Below, in pieces: positions 16,386-25,573 of a DNA stretch of 64,000 nucleotides. Where the stretch lies: contig NZ_JNVM01000017.1 in assembly GCF_000722545.1 (NCBI RefSeq), forward strand, positions 1 through 64,000, given 5' to 3'. Numbering within the stretch: the first letter of the stretch is position 1; each line of letters begins with the position of its first letter. The notes beneath the pieces were generated by a model. The model searched no databases. It had not been told where the DNA came from and saw only the letters and a list, made by a program, of their open reading frames with translations. This stretch comes from Paenibacillus tyrphae. GTDB taxonomy: Bacteria > Bacillota > Bacilli > Paenibacillales > NBRC-103111. Position numbers and translations under genes: made by a program.

Positions 16386-18515
16386 TTGGATTATCGAATC
16401 ATCAAAGAAAACGATCTCTTCCTCTACTCCGACAAGGACGGCGATATTCCGCAAGGTCATCCGTCCGGCTTCGGGCTTTATACCAAGGATACCCGCTTTC
16501 TGAGCCGGCTGGAAATTGCCATCAACGGCCAAAAGCCGGTGCTGCTGTCCTCCGCGGCGGATGCGAACTACATATCCGTCATCCGGCTGACGAATCCGCA
16601 TATGGAGCAGAACGGCGAGTTGATTCTGTGGCGGGAATCCGTCGAGATCGAGCGTACGCGGTTTATTTACGAAGGCGGGCTCTACGAAACCTTCCGCCTG
16701 ACCAGCTATTATCCGAAGCCGATTGAGTTCGACTTCTCGGTGCTGGCCGACGCTGATTTTGCGGATATGTTCACAGTACGCGGCTTCCAGCACGGCGAGA
16801 CGGGCCATAAGACGGGAACGCAGAGACAGAACGGCGGGCTGACGATCGGCTACGCCGGCGTGGACCATGTCGCCCGGGAAACCCGCATCGCTTGGCAGCC
16901 GCAGGAAAGCTTCATCGACGAGACGACGAACACCGTCGGCTTCCGGCTTCGTCTCGATCACCGCGAGAGCCGGGAAATCACGTTCTTCGTCGCACCGGTC
17001 GTGAACGGAGAAGGCCCCCGGTTTTACGACCCGCAGGTGGCGATGGCGAAGCTCGAAGCGAGCTATGCCGGCTGGAACGCCGGATCGACAGCCGTCCGCA
17101 GCGACAACGCCGCGTTTGACAAACTGTTCCACCGTGGGGTGCAAGACCTGCGCGTGCTGCTGACTGATGTCGGCTACGGATCGTTCCCGGTGGCTGGGCT
17201 TCCGTGGTATTCGGTTCCGTTCGGACGCGACAGCCTGATTGCCGCGCTGCAGATGCTTTCGCTGAACCCGCAGGCGGCGAAAGGTACCCTGCTCACGATG
17301 GCCGCTTACCAAGGTCAGAAGGAAGATCCTTGGCAGGACGAGACGCCGGGCAAAATCATGCACGAAATCCGCTACGGCGAGCTGGCCGGCGCCGGGATGG
17401 TGCCGTTCGCCCCGTATTACGGAACGATTGACGCGACGCCGCTCTTCCTGATGCTAGCCGCGGAATATTACCACTGGACGAACGATCTGGCGCTGATCGA
17501 ACAGCTGATGCCGAACCTCGAAGCGGCGCTCACCTGGATCGAGCGTTACGGCGACCGGGATGGCGACGGCTTCGTGGAATACTTCCAGGAGTCTTCCAAA
17601 GGAATCGCCAACCAAGGCTGGAAGGATTCGGCCGACTCCGTCGTCCACCGCAGCGGGGATTACGGCCAGGCGCCGATTGCGCTCGTCGAAGTGCAGGGAT
17701 ACGTGTATCAGGCGAAAACGCGCCTGGCTCCGATCTTCCGCATGCTCGGCCGCAGCGTAGACGCCGACCGTCTGGAACAAGAAGCGGCCGTGCTACGGGA
17801 GCGCTTCGAGCAGTCGTTCTGGATGGAAGACGAGCAGTATTACGCCATTGCGCTGGACCGGAACAAGCAGCAGGTGCAGTCGGTGACCTCGAATACCGGC
17901 CACATTCTGATGTCCGGCATCGCGTCGCCTGAGCGTGCCCGCTCCGTCGCGTCGCGGCTCGTCGCGGAAGATATGTTCGGCGGCTACGGCATCCGCACGA
18001 TGAGCACCGGCTCGTCCGGGTACAACCCGATGAGCTACCACAATGGCAGCGTGTGGCCGCACGACAACTCCCTTTGCCTGCTCGGACTGAGCCTCGGCGG
18101 CTTCGAGACCGAAGCGCTGAAGGTGATGCAGGGGCTGATGAAAGCGGCGGATGGCTTCGAATATGCCAGACTGCCGGAGCTGTACTGCGGTTACTCCGAC
18201 GAGCTCGGGCATCCCGTTCCTTATCCGGTCGCCTGCTCGCCGCAAGCATGGGCCGCGGGCACACCGCTGACGTTCCTGCAGACGATGCTGGGCATTCGTC
18301 CGAATGCACTAAACGCAACGATCGAGCTGCGGCCGCTGCTGCTCCCCGGCATGAACGAGCTGGAAGTGACGAACCTGCGCATCGGCCAAGGAACGCTGCA
18401 TTTACGTGTCAGCAGAACCGGAGACGTCGCCGCGCCGTATCAAGTGGACATTTTAGAGAATCATACGGGGTATCAAGTTCTTATTCAACCATTTGAGGGG
18501 GATGTTGTGAAATGA
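16386..18515 (+). CDS. Amylo-alpha-1,6-glucosidase/glycogen-debranching-type glycosidase
   Basis: A 709-residue cytoplasmic enzyme without signal peptide. The N-terminal beta-sandwich (residues 1-290) is of the GDE_N_bis type (DGDIPQGHPSGFGLYTKDTRFL). The C-terminal (alpha/alpha)6 barrel follows, with AGLPWYSVPFGRDSLIAAL near 275, GWKDSADSVVH near 420 and YNPMSYHNGSVWPHDNSL near 545; these carry the likely acid/base residues (PFGRDS, GWKDS, NGSVWPHDN). It should hydrolyse an imported oligosaccharide. A GTG at 16377 is in frame, but GAGGTGA at 16374-16380 fits better with the TTG at 16386. Its stop overlaps the next start (ATGA), so it is coupled to the ABC importer. The linkage specificity is uncertain. 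Confidence 0.88.
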   Translation: MDYRIIKENDLFLYSDKDGDIPQGHPSGFGLYTKDTRFLSRLEIAINGQKPVLLSSAADANYISVIRLTNPHMEQNGELILWRESVEIERTRFIYEGGLYETFRLTSYYPKPIEFDFSVLADADFADMFTVRGFQHGETGHKTGTQRQNGGLTIGYAGVDHVARETRIAWQPQESFIDETTNTVGFRLRLDHRESREITFFVAPVVNGEGPRFYDPQVAMAKLEASYAGWNAGSTAVRSDNAAFDKLFHRGVQDLRVLLTDVGYGSFPVAGLPWYSVPFGRDSLIAALQMLSLNPQAAKGTLLTMAAYQGQKEDPWQDETPGKIMHEIRYGELAGAGMVPFAPYYGTIDATPLFLMLAAEYYHWTNDLALIEQLMPNLEAALTWIERYGDRDGDGFVEYFQESSKGIANQGWKDSADSVVHRSGDYGQAPIALVEVQGYVYQAKTRLAPIFRMLGRSVDADRLEQEAAVLRERFEQSFWMEDEQYYAIALDRNKQQVQSVTSNTGHILMSGIASPERARSVASRLVAEDMFGGYGIRTMSTGSSGYNPMSYHNGSVWPHDNSLCLLGLSLGGFETEALKVMQGLMKAADGFEYARLPELYCGYSDELGHPVPYPVACSPQAWAAGTPLTFLQTMLGIRPNALNATIELRPLLLPGMNELEVTNLRIGQGTLHLRVSRTGDVAAPYQVDILENHTGYQVLIQPFEGDVVK

Positions 18516-19795
18516 AAAAATCGCTATCCGTCATTCTCTCCGTAGGTTTGGCTTCCAGCATGGTGCTGGCGGGCTGCGCCAAAGAAGAAGCCAAGCCGGC
18601 TCCGACCGGCGATGCGCCGAAAAGCGGCGAGCCCGTAACCGTAACGCTGGCCGGCTGGGGATCGTCGCCAGAGGAGCAAGATTTGCTCAAGCAGACGATT
18701 CAAGAGTTCGAAAGCAAGCATCCGAACGTCAAAGTAAAATACGAAGTAATCGCCGACCAGTACATGGACGTCATCAAGACGCGGCTTATCGGCGGCGAAG
18801 GCCCCGACGTGTTTTATCTGGATGCGTTCGAAGCTCCGGCTCTGATCGAGAAGGGTGTTGTCGAGCCCCTCGACAGCTACGTGAAGCCTGAATTCGACGT
18901 GGCCGACTTCGAAGAGCCACTGCTGAACGCGTTCAAGGTCGGCGGCAAAACGTACGGCTTCCCGAAAGACTCCTCCACGCTGGCCATGTTCTACAACAAG
19001 AAGCACTTCGAAGAGGCGGGCATTACCAAGCCGCCGACTACGTGGGAAGAGCTGCAGGACGCCGCGAAAAAGCTGACCAAAACCGAAGGCGGCAAAACCG
19101 TCCGCTTCGGCTTCGGCGTCGCTCCCGAGCTGGCGCGGCAAATGTACATGGCGCAGGCGTTCGGCGGCAAAGTGTCCGACGACAAAGGCAACGCCGCTTA
19201 CGCTTCCCCGGAAGCGCTCAAAGGGCTGCAGCTCGTCGTTGACCTGCACAACAAGGACAAATCGTCCGGCGAGCCGAAGGAAGTCGGCGCAGGCTGGGGC
19301 GGCGAAATGTTCGGCCAAGGCAAAGCGTCCATCGTCTTCGAAGGCAACTGGGCAATTCCGTTCCTGAACAGCAACTACAAAGATCTTCAATACGCCACTG
19401 CCGAGCTGCCGACAGTGAACGGCAAAAAAGGCACGATGGCCTTCACGGTCGCCTACGTCATGAACAAGGCGTCCAAGAAAAAAGAAGCTTCCTGGGAGCT
19501 GATTTCGTACCTGACCGGCAAGGAAGGCATGAAAACGTGGACCAGCAAAGGGTTCGCCCTGCCGACGCGCAAATCCGTCGCGAAGGAGCTCGGCTACGAC
19601 AAGGACCCGCTGCGCGGCGCCCTGGTTGCGGGCTCGGCTTATTCCACGCCATGGCAAGCAGGACCGACGCTGCCGACGGTCATGAACAATTTCAACAACC
19701 AGTTCCTCGACGCGTTCCTGGGCAAATCCTCGCTGGAAGACGCGATGAAAAAAGCGCAGGAAACCGCCAATAAAGAAATTGCTGCCGGCAAATAA
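18512..19795 (+). CDS. Sugar ABC transporter solute-binding lipoprotein (MalE-type)
   Basis: A 427-residue extracellular lipoprotein. The signal peptide is about 20 residues with the lipobox VLAGC. The family-1 binding-protein pattern follows: VTVTLAGWGSSPEEQ at the mature start, GEGPDVFYLDAFEAPALIEKG, GGKTYGFPKDSSTLAMFYNK, WGGEMFGQGKASIVFEGNW and a C-terminal NFNNQFLDAFLGK. These are typical of maltose/oligosaccharide-type binding proteins. The ATG overlaps the glycosidase stop by one base and has GAGGGGG as ribosome site, so it is strongly coupled. It delivers substrate to the two permeases downstream. Confidence 0.93.
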   Translation: MKKSLSVILSVGLASSMVLAGCAKEEAKPAPTGDAPKSGEPVTVTLAGWGSSPEEQDLLKQTIQEFESKHPNVKVKYEVIADQYMDVIKTRLIGGEGPDVFYLDAFEAPALIEKGVVEPLDSYVKPEFDVADFEEPLLNAFKVGGKTYGFPKDSSTLAMFYNKKHFEEAGITKPPTTWEELQDAAKKLTKTEGGKTVRFGFGVAPELARQMYMAQAFGGKVSDDKGNAAYASPEALKGLQLVVDLHNKDKSSGEPKEVGAGWGGEMFGQGKASIVFEGNWAIPFLNSNYKDLQYATAELPTVNGKKGTMAFTVAYVMNKASKKKEASWELISYLTGKEGMKTWTSKGFALPTRKSVAKELGYDKDPLRGALVAGSAYSTPWQAGPTLPTVMNNFNNQFLDAFLGKSSLEDAMKKAQETANKEIAAGK

Positions 19796-19807
19796 CGAAG
19801 CTGAACC

Positions 19808-19827
19808 GGGAGGGGGCTGCCCCTCCC
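19808..19827 (+). promoter_or_regulatory. Stable intercistronic hairpin between binding protein and permease genes
   Basis: GGGAGGGG, a GCTG loop, CCCCTCCC: a perfect 8-bp GC-rich stem 13 bp after the binding-protein stop, with no T-tract. Such hairpins usually protect the upstream mRNA and raise the binding protein relative to the permeases. A second, weaker GC-rich pairing follows before 19893. Confidence 0.6.
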
Positions 19828-19909
19828 TTCATCCACTTAAAAAGCGGGGGACGTCATCCTGTTCAGTCTGACACAGTTCCCCTGCCTCTTTTGAAAGGGA
19901 GGTTTCCCT

Positions 19910-20809
19910 ATGGCAAGCCGTTCGGTTTGGAAGCGGAAGCTGAGAAGCACGATAACCGGCTATTTGTTTTTGCTCCCTACCCTGCTGGTTATCGGCACGT
20001 TTTTGTTTTTACCCGTCTTTTATTCGCTGTTCCTGTCGTTTCATAAAGTGAATCTGCTGGGCGATGTCAGCTACAAGTTTGTCGGATTCACCAACTTCGA
20101 ACGGATGGCGCAGGACGAACGGGCATGGATCGCGCTGAAAAACACCGCCTCCTTCGCCGTCTTCGTCGTGCCGCTGCAAACGGCGCTGGCGCTCGGACTC
20201 GCGTCCATTTTGAATGCGAAGCTGAAATTCCAGAATTTTTTCCGCATCGTCTTCTTTATGCCGACTGTGACCTCGTCCGCCGTGCTGACGCTCATTTTCA
20301 TGTGGATCTATAACTCCAACGGGCTGCTCAACAAGGCACTGCAAGCGATCGGACTGCCCGGCTACAACTGGCTCGGCGATCCCGCAGTGGCTCTCAAAGG
20401 GATCATGCTGATGAACATCTGGTCGACGGCGCCGTTTTTCATGGTCGTCTTTCTCGCCGCGCTGCAGGACATTCCGGATGCGCTCTACGAGTCGGCGATG
20501 CTGGACGGAGCGGGCGCGTGGAAACGATTCACCGCCATCACGCTGCCGATGCTGAAGCCGGCGACCTTCTTCACCGTCGTCATGGGCATTATCGGAACGT
20601 TCCAGTTGTTCGACCAGTCGTACATTTTCTCGGCAGGGTCCGGGGGGCCGAACAACTCCACCCTGACCGTGGCGCTGCTGATTTACCAGTATGCATTCAA
20701 AAACTTAGACTTCGGCTACGCCTCCGCCCTCGCCGTCGCGCTGGCTCTGGTCATCATGATCGCGACGTTGCTTCAGCGGAAGTTGTTCGCCGAAGAGAAA
20801 CTGAACTGA
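19910..20809 (+). CDS. Sugar ABC transporter permease (MalF/UgpA type)
   Basis: A 299-residue inner-membrane subunit with six membrane segments (about residues 15-40, 75-100, 108-130, 160-180, 205-230, 265-290). The EAA loop that docks the ATPase is ESAMLDGAGAWKRFTAITLPML near residue 193. The N-terminal cytoplasmic stretch is short, as in the UgpA branch. GGGAGG precedes the ATG at 19910. It is followed by the second permease 13 bp later; together they form the channel for the substrate bound by the upstream lipoprotein. Confidence 0.93.
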   Translation: MASRSVWKRKLRSTITGYLFLLPTLLVIGTFLFLPVFYSLFLSFHKVNLLGDVSYKFVGFTNFERMAQDERAWIALKNTASFAVFVVPLQTALALGLASILNAKLKFQNFFRIVFFMPTVTSSAVLTLIFMWIYNSNGLLNKALQAIGLPGYNWLGDPAVALKGIMLMNIWSTAPFFMVVFLAALQDIPDALYESAMLDGAGAWKRFTAITLPMLKPATFFTVVMGIIGTFQLFDQSYIFSAGSGGPNNSTLTVALLIYQYAFKNLDFGYASALAVALALVIMIATLLQRKLFAEEKLN

Positions 20810-20822
20810 GGAGGCCGAGACG

Positions 20823-21653
20823 ATGGTTAAACAGCCGAAACCGTGGGTCAAGTATGTCATTTACGCACTGCTGTTCCTGTATGCTGCGGTGACGATGGTA
20901 CCGTTCCTATGGGCGCTCTCCTCCTCGTTCAAGACGCTGGAAGAGATTGTCGCCGGAGGCATCAATTTTATTCCCAAGAATTTTACGCTGCAAAACTACT
21001 ACGATATTTTCGTCCGCGAGCCGCTGTTCCTCCGATGGATGACCAACAGCGCCTTGATCGCGGTCGTGGCGACAGTCTGCAACATTTTGTTCAACTCGAT
21101 GGCCGGCTATGCGCTTGCGCGCATCGATTTCATCGGCAGCAAAGTGATGTTCCTCATCATTCTGGGCGTGCAGATGATTCCGGGCCAGCTCACGATCGTG
21201 CCCGCGTACTTGATCATGAAAGAGCTCGGATGGCTGAATTCGTACGCCGCGCTGACGGTGCCGATGATGGCCAACGCCACGTTCACGTTCATGATGCGCC
21301 AGTTCTTCATCAACTTCCCGAAGGAGCTGGAGGAAGCGTCGCAGCTCGACGGACTGAGCCGCTTCGGCATCTTCTTCCGCATCGCGCTGCCGCTGGCCGT
21401 TCCGGCGCTCGCCGCGCAGATGATCTTCGTGTTCATGGGCGCCTGGAACGAATTCCTGAAGCCGCTCATGTTCGTTTCCGACAAATCGATGTTTACGCTG
21501 ACGCTCGGCCTTAACACCTTCAAAGGCCAGTACATCAGCTACTGGAACTACATCATGGCCGCGTCGATGGTGTTCACGCTGCCGGCGCTGCTCATTTACG
21601 CCTTTTTCAACCGCTTCTTCATCAAAGGCATTACGTTTACGGGCGGTAAGTAA
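20823..21653 (+). CDS. Sugar ABC transporter permease (MalG/UgpE type)
   Basis: A 276-residue permease with six membrane segments. The first follows PKPWVKYVIYALLFLYA, and the EAA loop is EEASQLDGLSRFGIFFRIALPL near residue 169. The C-terminus FFNRFFIKGITFTGGK is typical of the MalG branch (F-I/V-x-G-I/L-T-x-G-A-V/G-K). GAGGAGG precedes the ATG at 20823. It is the last gene of the first importer operon; no ATPase gene follows, so a shared MsmX/MsiK-like ATPase encoded elsewhere is expected. Confidence 0.93.
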   Translation: MVKQPKPWVKYVIYALLFLYAAVTMVPFLWALSSSFKTLEEIVAGGINFIPKNFTLQNYYDIFVREPLFLRWMTNSALIAVVATVCNILFNSMAGYALARIDFIGSKVMFLIILGVQMIPGQLTIVPAYLIMKELGWLNSYAALTVPMMANATFTFMMRQFFINFPKELEEASQLDGLSRFGIFFRIALPLAVPALAAQMIFVFMGAWNEFLKPLMFVSDKSMFTLTLGLNTFKGQYISYWNYIMAASMVFTLPALLIYAFFNRFFIKGITFTGGK

Positions 21654-21681
21654 AACCACACAAAAACATAAGCTGACAATT

Positions 21682-21732
21682 GAGCGGTCTCCAACCGGGA
21701 CGATTTGGTTCCCGGGGAGACCGCTGTTTTTT
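21682..21732 (+). terminator. Terminator of the first sugar ABC operon
   Basis: A long hairpin: AGCGGTCTCC plus CCGGGA pairs with TCCCGG plus GGAGACCGCT, followed by GTTTTTTTG. A strong intrinsic terminator that separates the two importer operons. Confidence 0.88.
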
Positions 21733-21885
21733 TGTTCTCCGCCGACCTCTCCCCTCCAATCCTCTCATAACGGAAGAAAATAATTCCTGATCATTGATTT
21801 ATATAACATTTCATTGATTAGACAAGTAGCCGCGCGCATCGTATCCCTTTTAAGATAAAGACAGATCGACAATACACAGGAAAGG

Positions 21886-22857
21886 GTGGTCCGTTTGAAA
21901 CAAACCGCGACAGCGGTCCCTGAGGATCGTCCGGCGGTGAAGCCGGGGAAGACGAAGGTCGCGGCCTGGCTCCAGCAATGGGATCTGCAGCTTATGGTGC
22001 TGCCCGCGCTCGTCTTGATTTTGATTTTCAGCTATTTCCCGATGTATGGCGTGATCATCGCATTTCAGGATTACTCGGTGTTTAAAGGATTCGCAGCCAG
22101 CCCGTGGGTAGGCTTCAAGCATTTCGTCGATTTCTTCCAAGCGCCCGAGCTTGGCGTCGTGATGCGAAACACCATTGTCATCAGCTTCCTGAAGCTGGCC
22201 ATCGGCTTTCCGGCGCCGATCATTCTCGCAATTCTGCTGAACGAAGTCAAAAATATGTTTTTCAAACGCGTCGTGCAGACGGTCAGCTACTTGCCGTATT
22301 TCCTGTCTTGGGTCATCGTCGCCAACTTCGTGATCTCCCTGCTTTCGACCGATAATGGAAGCGTAAACATTTTTCTCCAAAAGATCGGGGTCATCGACGA
22401 ACCGATTCCCTACTTGTCGGTTACGGAATATTTCTGGACCATTCTCGTCACGACGAACGTATGGAAAGAGATTGGCTTTGCCTCTATCGTATACTTGGCT
22501 GCAATCGCTTCCATCGACCCTCATCTGTACGAATCCGCCGCTATCGACGGCGCGAGCCGTTTTCGCATGACTTATTTGATAACGTTTCCATGCATTTTGC
22601 CCGTCGTGATGATTTTCTCTATTCTGGCGATCGGCAATTTGCTGAACGCGGGCTTCGAGGACTTGCTGCTGCTGGGCGTCAACCCGGCGCTGCGCGACGT
22701 ATCGGAGGTTCTGGACACGTACGTGTACCGGATGGGGATTACGTTAAACCGCTATTCGTTCGCGACAGCCGTCGGCTTGTTTAAGGCCATCGTCAGCGTC
22801 GGTCTGCTGACTCTTGCGAACTATCTCGCGAGACGAACCGGCAACAGCTTGTGGTAA
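21886..22857 (+). CDS. ABC transporter permease, LplB/YteP type
   Basis: A 323-residue permease of the Paenibacillus/Bacillus branch that imports complex oligosaccharides. It has six membrane segments after a 30-residue cytoplasmic tail. Typical stretches are LILIFSYFPMYGVIIAFQDY near residue 45, FKRVVQTVSYLPYFLSWVI near 125, and the EAA loop ESAAIDGASRFRMTYLITFP near 215. The GTG start at 21886 follows AGGAAAGG closely; a TTG at 21895 preceded by AAAGGGTGG is an equally possible start. It begins the second importer operon. Confidence 0.92.
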   Translation: MVRLKQTATAVPEDRPAVKPGKTKVAAWLQQWDLQLMVLPALVLILIFSYFPMYGVIIAFQDYSVFKGFAASPWVGFKHFVDFFQAPELGVVMRNTIVISFLKLAIGFPAPIILAILLNEVKNMFFKRVVQTVSYLPYFLSWVIVANFVISLLSTDNGSVNIFLQKIGVIDEPIPYLSVTEYFWTILVTTNVWKEIGFASIVYLAAIASIDPHLYESAAIDGASRFRMTYLITFPCILPVVMIFSILAIGNLLNAGFEDLLLLGVNPALRDVSEVLDTYVYRMGITLNRYSFATAVGLFKAIVSVGLLTLANYLARRTGNSLW

Positions 22858-22870
22858 GGAGGATGTATTG

Positions 22871-23758
22871 ATGAAGCTGGCATTGGAAGATCGCGTCTTT
22901 AGCATCGTTATCCATATTGCGCTGCTCTTTCTGGCCTTCGTAACGTTTTATCCGTTCTGGAACTCCGCGGTCATCTCGTTCAACCTCGGTTCGGATACGA
23001 GTCTCGGCGGCATCACGTTCTGGCCCAGAGCTTTCACGCTGGAAAATTACCAAGTCGTGCTAAAGGACGTTAAAATATTGAAAGGCTTCGGCGTTTCCAT
23101 CGCCCGTACGCTCGTCGGCACCTTTCTGACGATCGCGGCGACGTCCATCTTTGCGTACGGCATGTCCCGCAAGGAGCTGATCGGCCGGGGCTATTACATG
23201 ACCTTCTGTATTATCACGCTTTATTTTGGCGGCGGTTTGATTCCGACCTACCTGCTGATTCGCGGTCTCGGCCTGTTCGATTCGTTCTGGGTATTCGTCA
23301 TTCCGTCGATCATCAGCGTATGGAGCATGATCATCTTCCGCACGTTTTTCCGGGGAATCCCGGCCGGTCTCGAAGATGCGGCGCGGATTGACGGCTGCGG
23401 CTACTGGGGCACGTTCCTGCGCGTTGTGCTGCCGCTGTCCGGTCCGGTCGTCGCCACGCTCTCGCTGTTCACGGCCATCGCCCACTGGAACGACTGGTTC
23501 GTCGCTTCCATCTATATCAACAATCAGGACCTGCTGCCGGTGCAGGCGCTGCTGAAGCAGACGCTCGATTCCAATATCGCTTCTGAGCTGACCCAGGACT
23601 CAGCGGCTCAAAGCTTCCTCGCCAAGCGTCAATCGTACACGACCAAGTCGCTGACGATGGCTACCATGATGGTCACGACGGTTCCGATCATCCTCGTCTA
23701 TCCGTTCTTGCAGCGGTTTTTCGTCAAGGGCGTACTGGTCGGTTCCCTGAAAGAATAG
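22871..23758 (+). CDS. ABC transporter permease, YtcP type (LplC-like)
   Basis: A 295-residue permease, partner of the LplB-type subunit. Family landmarks are FVTFYPFWNSAVISFN near residue 20, the FCIITLYFGGGLIPTYLLIR segment near 118, the EAA loop EDAARIDGCGYWGTFLRVVLPL near 170, and the C-terminus QRFFVKGVLVGSLKE, which is nearly invariant in YtcP-like proteins. TAAGGAGG before the ATG at 22871 sets the start 13 bp after the previous stop; the frame is open further upstream. Confidence 0.93.
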   Translation: MKLALEDRVFSIVIHIALLFLAFVTFYPFWNSAVISFNLGSDTSLGGITFWPRAFTLENYQVVLKDVKILKGFGVSIARTLVGTFLTIAATSIFAYGMSRKELIGRGYYMTFCIITLYFGGGLIPTYLLIRGLGLFDSFWVFVIPSIISVWSMIIFRTFFRGIPAGLEDAARIDGCGYWGTFLRVVLPLSGPVVATLSLFTAIAHWNDWFVASIYINNQDLLPVQALLKQTLDSNIASELTQDSAAQSFLAKRQSYTTKSLTMATMMVTTVPIILVYPFLQRFFVKGVLVGSLKE

Positions 23759-23826
23759 TCCGGGCTTCAAAGCGCACCGCTTTAAGCATAGCTTGAAATG
23801 ACAATGGGAAAGGGGCTATACAGACA

Positions 23827-25491
23827 ATGAACAATTGGGTCAAAAAAGGAATGGGTCCGCTGGCAGCCGTCATGGCGCTGGGGACGGTTATCTCCGGATG
23901 CTCCGGCGGAGGCAGCGCTCCCGCCGACAAAGCGGCGGCGCCAAACGGAACGCAGACGCCGGCCGCCTCGTCAACGGAGCCGTGGAAGGTAGGCAGCGAG
24001 CCGATCAGCTTCACGCTCTTCGGCAACTACGGCTGGTACACGATGCCTCCTTGGGGCAAAGACGTATTCTCCAAGCAAGTACAAGAGCAGTTCAAAATCA
24101 ACATAACCGCCATTAACGCCGGGGGCAATGCGGAAGCCAAGCTGAGCACGATGATCGTCAGCAAGGACTTGCCTGATGTCATCTGGGGCGACCGCGACAA
24201 GTTCGAGCGGCTGCGCGAGAACGGCGTCCTCGTGCCGCTTGACCCGTATTTAGACAAATACCCGAACCTGAAAAAATGGGCGGGCGACGAAATTCTGAAC
24301 ATGCTGCGCTCCAAAGACGGCAAGCTGTACATGTTCCCAAACTGGTACACGAACAAGCCGACAGGCAATGCCGGCTACGTCATAAACAAGAAAATTTACG
24401 AAGAGCTCGGCAAGCCGAAGCTGGAGACGACCGACGACCTGTACAACTATCTGAAGCTCGTCAAAGAGAAATATCCGAACATCATCCCGTTCGAGCCGGG
24501 CCAGGCCAAAGAAGGCAAAGGCGTCGACCTGCTGTTCTCCGCCTTCGCAGAGAACAATCCGGCGAGCTACGCGGGGACGCTGCGCGCCGTGCCGAAGGAC
24601 GGCAAGTTCACGTCGCTCTTCGCCGATCCGGTGTACAAGGAAGCCATGATCTTCGTCAACAAGCTGCACCGTGAGAAGCTGATGACGCAGGATGCGCTGA
24701 CGCAAACGGTCGATCAGGTACGCGAGAAGCTCAACACAGGGCGCGTCGCCGTGTATGCGGATATTACCGCTACCGACTATGCTTCCAAAGCGGACGCCGA
24801 GCTTTCCAAGTCCGATCCGAATGCCGGATACTTCATGATCTGGCCGATCCACAAGCCGGGACTGGATAAGAACAAAATCATGGTGGCCCACTACGACCGT
24901 CTGGGCTGGAACGCCGCCGCGATCACGGCGACGGCCAAGGACCCCGAGAAAATTTTTGCGGTGCTGGACTGGATGACCAGCCCAGACGGCATGCGTCAAA
25001 TCGTATGGGGTCCGGAAGGCATGTATTGGAAAGGTCTGGACAGCGAAGGCTTGCCGAACTTGACGGACAAATTTTTCAGCGAGCCTGCGGAGCGCACGAA
25101 AAACATGAACGCGACGAACGACCTGCAATTCGTCGGAAACTCGACGTACAACGATAAAATCAAAGTGAAGGCCGAGCTCTCCTTGCCGGAGGAGAAGCGT
25201 TCCTGGGAAACGAAATATCAGGATGCCATCACCTGGAAGACGCATATGGACCTGACGGCGCTTCGCGGGATCGAGCCTCCGCAGGACAGCCCGGAAGGGA
25301 TCATTCGCGAGCGCTGGATCGAGCTGTACAAGAAAGTCCGCGCCCAAGCGATTCTGGCCAAAAGCGAGCAAGAAGTCATTGAAATCATCGACAAAGGCGA
25401 AAAAGACGCGCAAACGCTTGGCATCGACAAGCTTAACGAGTATTTGACAAAACGCTGGAAGGAAAACGAAGAGAAAATGAAGAAGAAATAG
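23827..25491 (+). CDS. Solute-binding lipoprotein of the second ABC importer (LplA/YtcQ type)
   Basis: A 554-residue extracellular lipoprotein with signal peptide and lipobox VISGC near residue 25, then a low-complexity Gly/Ser/Ala/Pro linker. The length and landmarks (ISFTLFGNYGWYTMPPWG, KDLPDVIWGDRDKFERLRENGVLVPLDPY, TGNAGYVINKKIYEELGKP) are those of the long binding proteins paired with LplB/YtcP permeases. The C-terminal third contains the usual QEVIEIIDKGEKDAQTLGIDKLNEYLTKRW-type ending (described from residues 510-548). It lies 68 bp after the YtcP-like gene. The substrate is probably an oligosaccharide; I cannot say which. Confidence 0.92.
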   Translation: MNNWVKKGMGPLAAVMALGTVISGCSGGGSAPADKAAAPNGTQTPAASSTEPWKVGSEPISFTLFGNYGWYTMPPWGKDVFSKQVQEQFKINITAINAGGNAEAKLSTMIVSKDLPDVIWGDRDKFERLRENGVLVPLDPYLDKYPNLKKWAGDEILNMLRSKDGKLYMFPNWYTNKPTGNAGYVINKKIYEELGKPKLETTDDLYNYLKLVKEKYPNIIPFEPGQAKEGKGVDLLFSAFAENNPASYAGTLRAVPKDGKFTSLFADPVYKEAMIFVNKLHREKLMTQDALTQTVDQVREKLNTGRVAVYADITATDYASKADAELSKSDPNAGYFMIWPIHKPGLDKNKIMVAHYDRLGWNAAAITATAKDPEKIFAVLDWMTSPDGMRQIVWGPEGMYWKGLDSEGLPNLTDKFFSEPAERTKNMNATNDLQFVGNSTYNDKIKVKAELSLPEEKRSWETKYQDAITWKTHMDLTALRGIEPPQDSPEGIIRERWIELYKKVRAQAILAKSEQEVIEIIDKGEKDAQTLGIDKLNEYLTKRWKENEEKMKKK

Positions 25492-25505
25492 TCCATGCGG
25501 ACAAG

Positions 25506-25535
25506 GCAGGGTGCGCTATCGGCGCACCTGCTTTT
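25506..25535 (+). terminator. Terminator after the second ABC importer operon
   Basis: GCAGGGTGCGC (25506-25516) pairs with GGCGCACCTGC (25521-25531), followed by TTTT. The T-tract is short, so partial read-through into the YesN/YesM genes is possible. Confidence 0.65.
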
Positions 25536-25573
25536 CCATTTCATTCGAAGATCCAAGGCCGAGGAGGACCGAC

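Noticed and set aside
24250..25413. 387-codon minus-strand frame opposite the second solute-binding protein
   Set aside because: Antisense shadow; no start signal and no recognisable domain.
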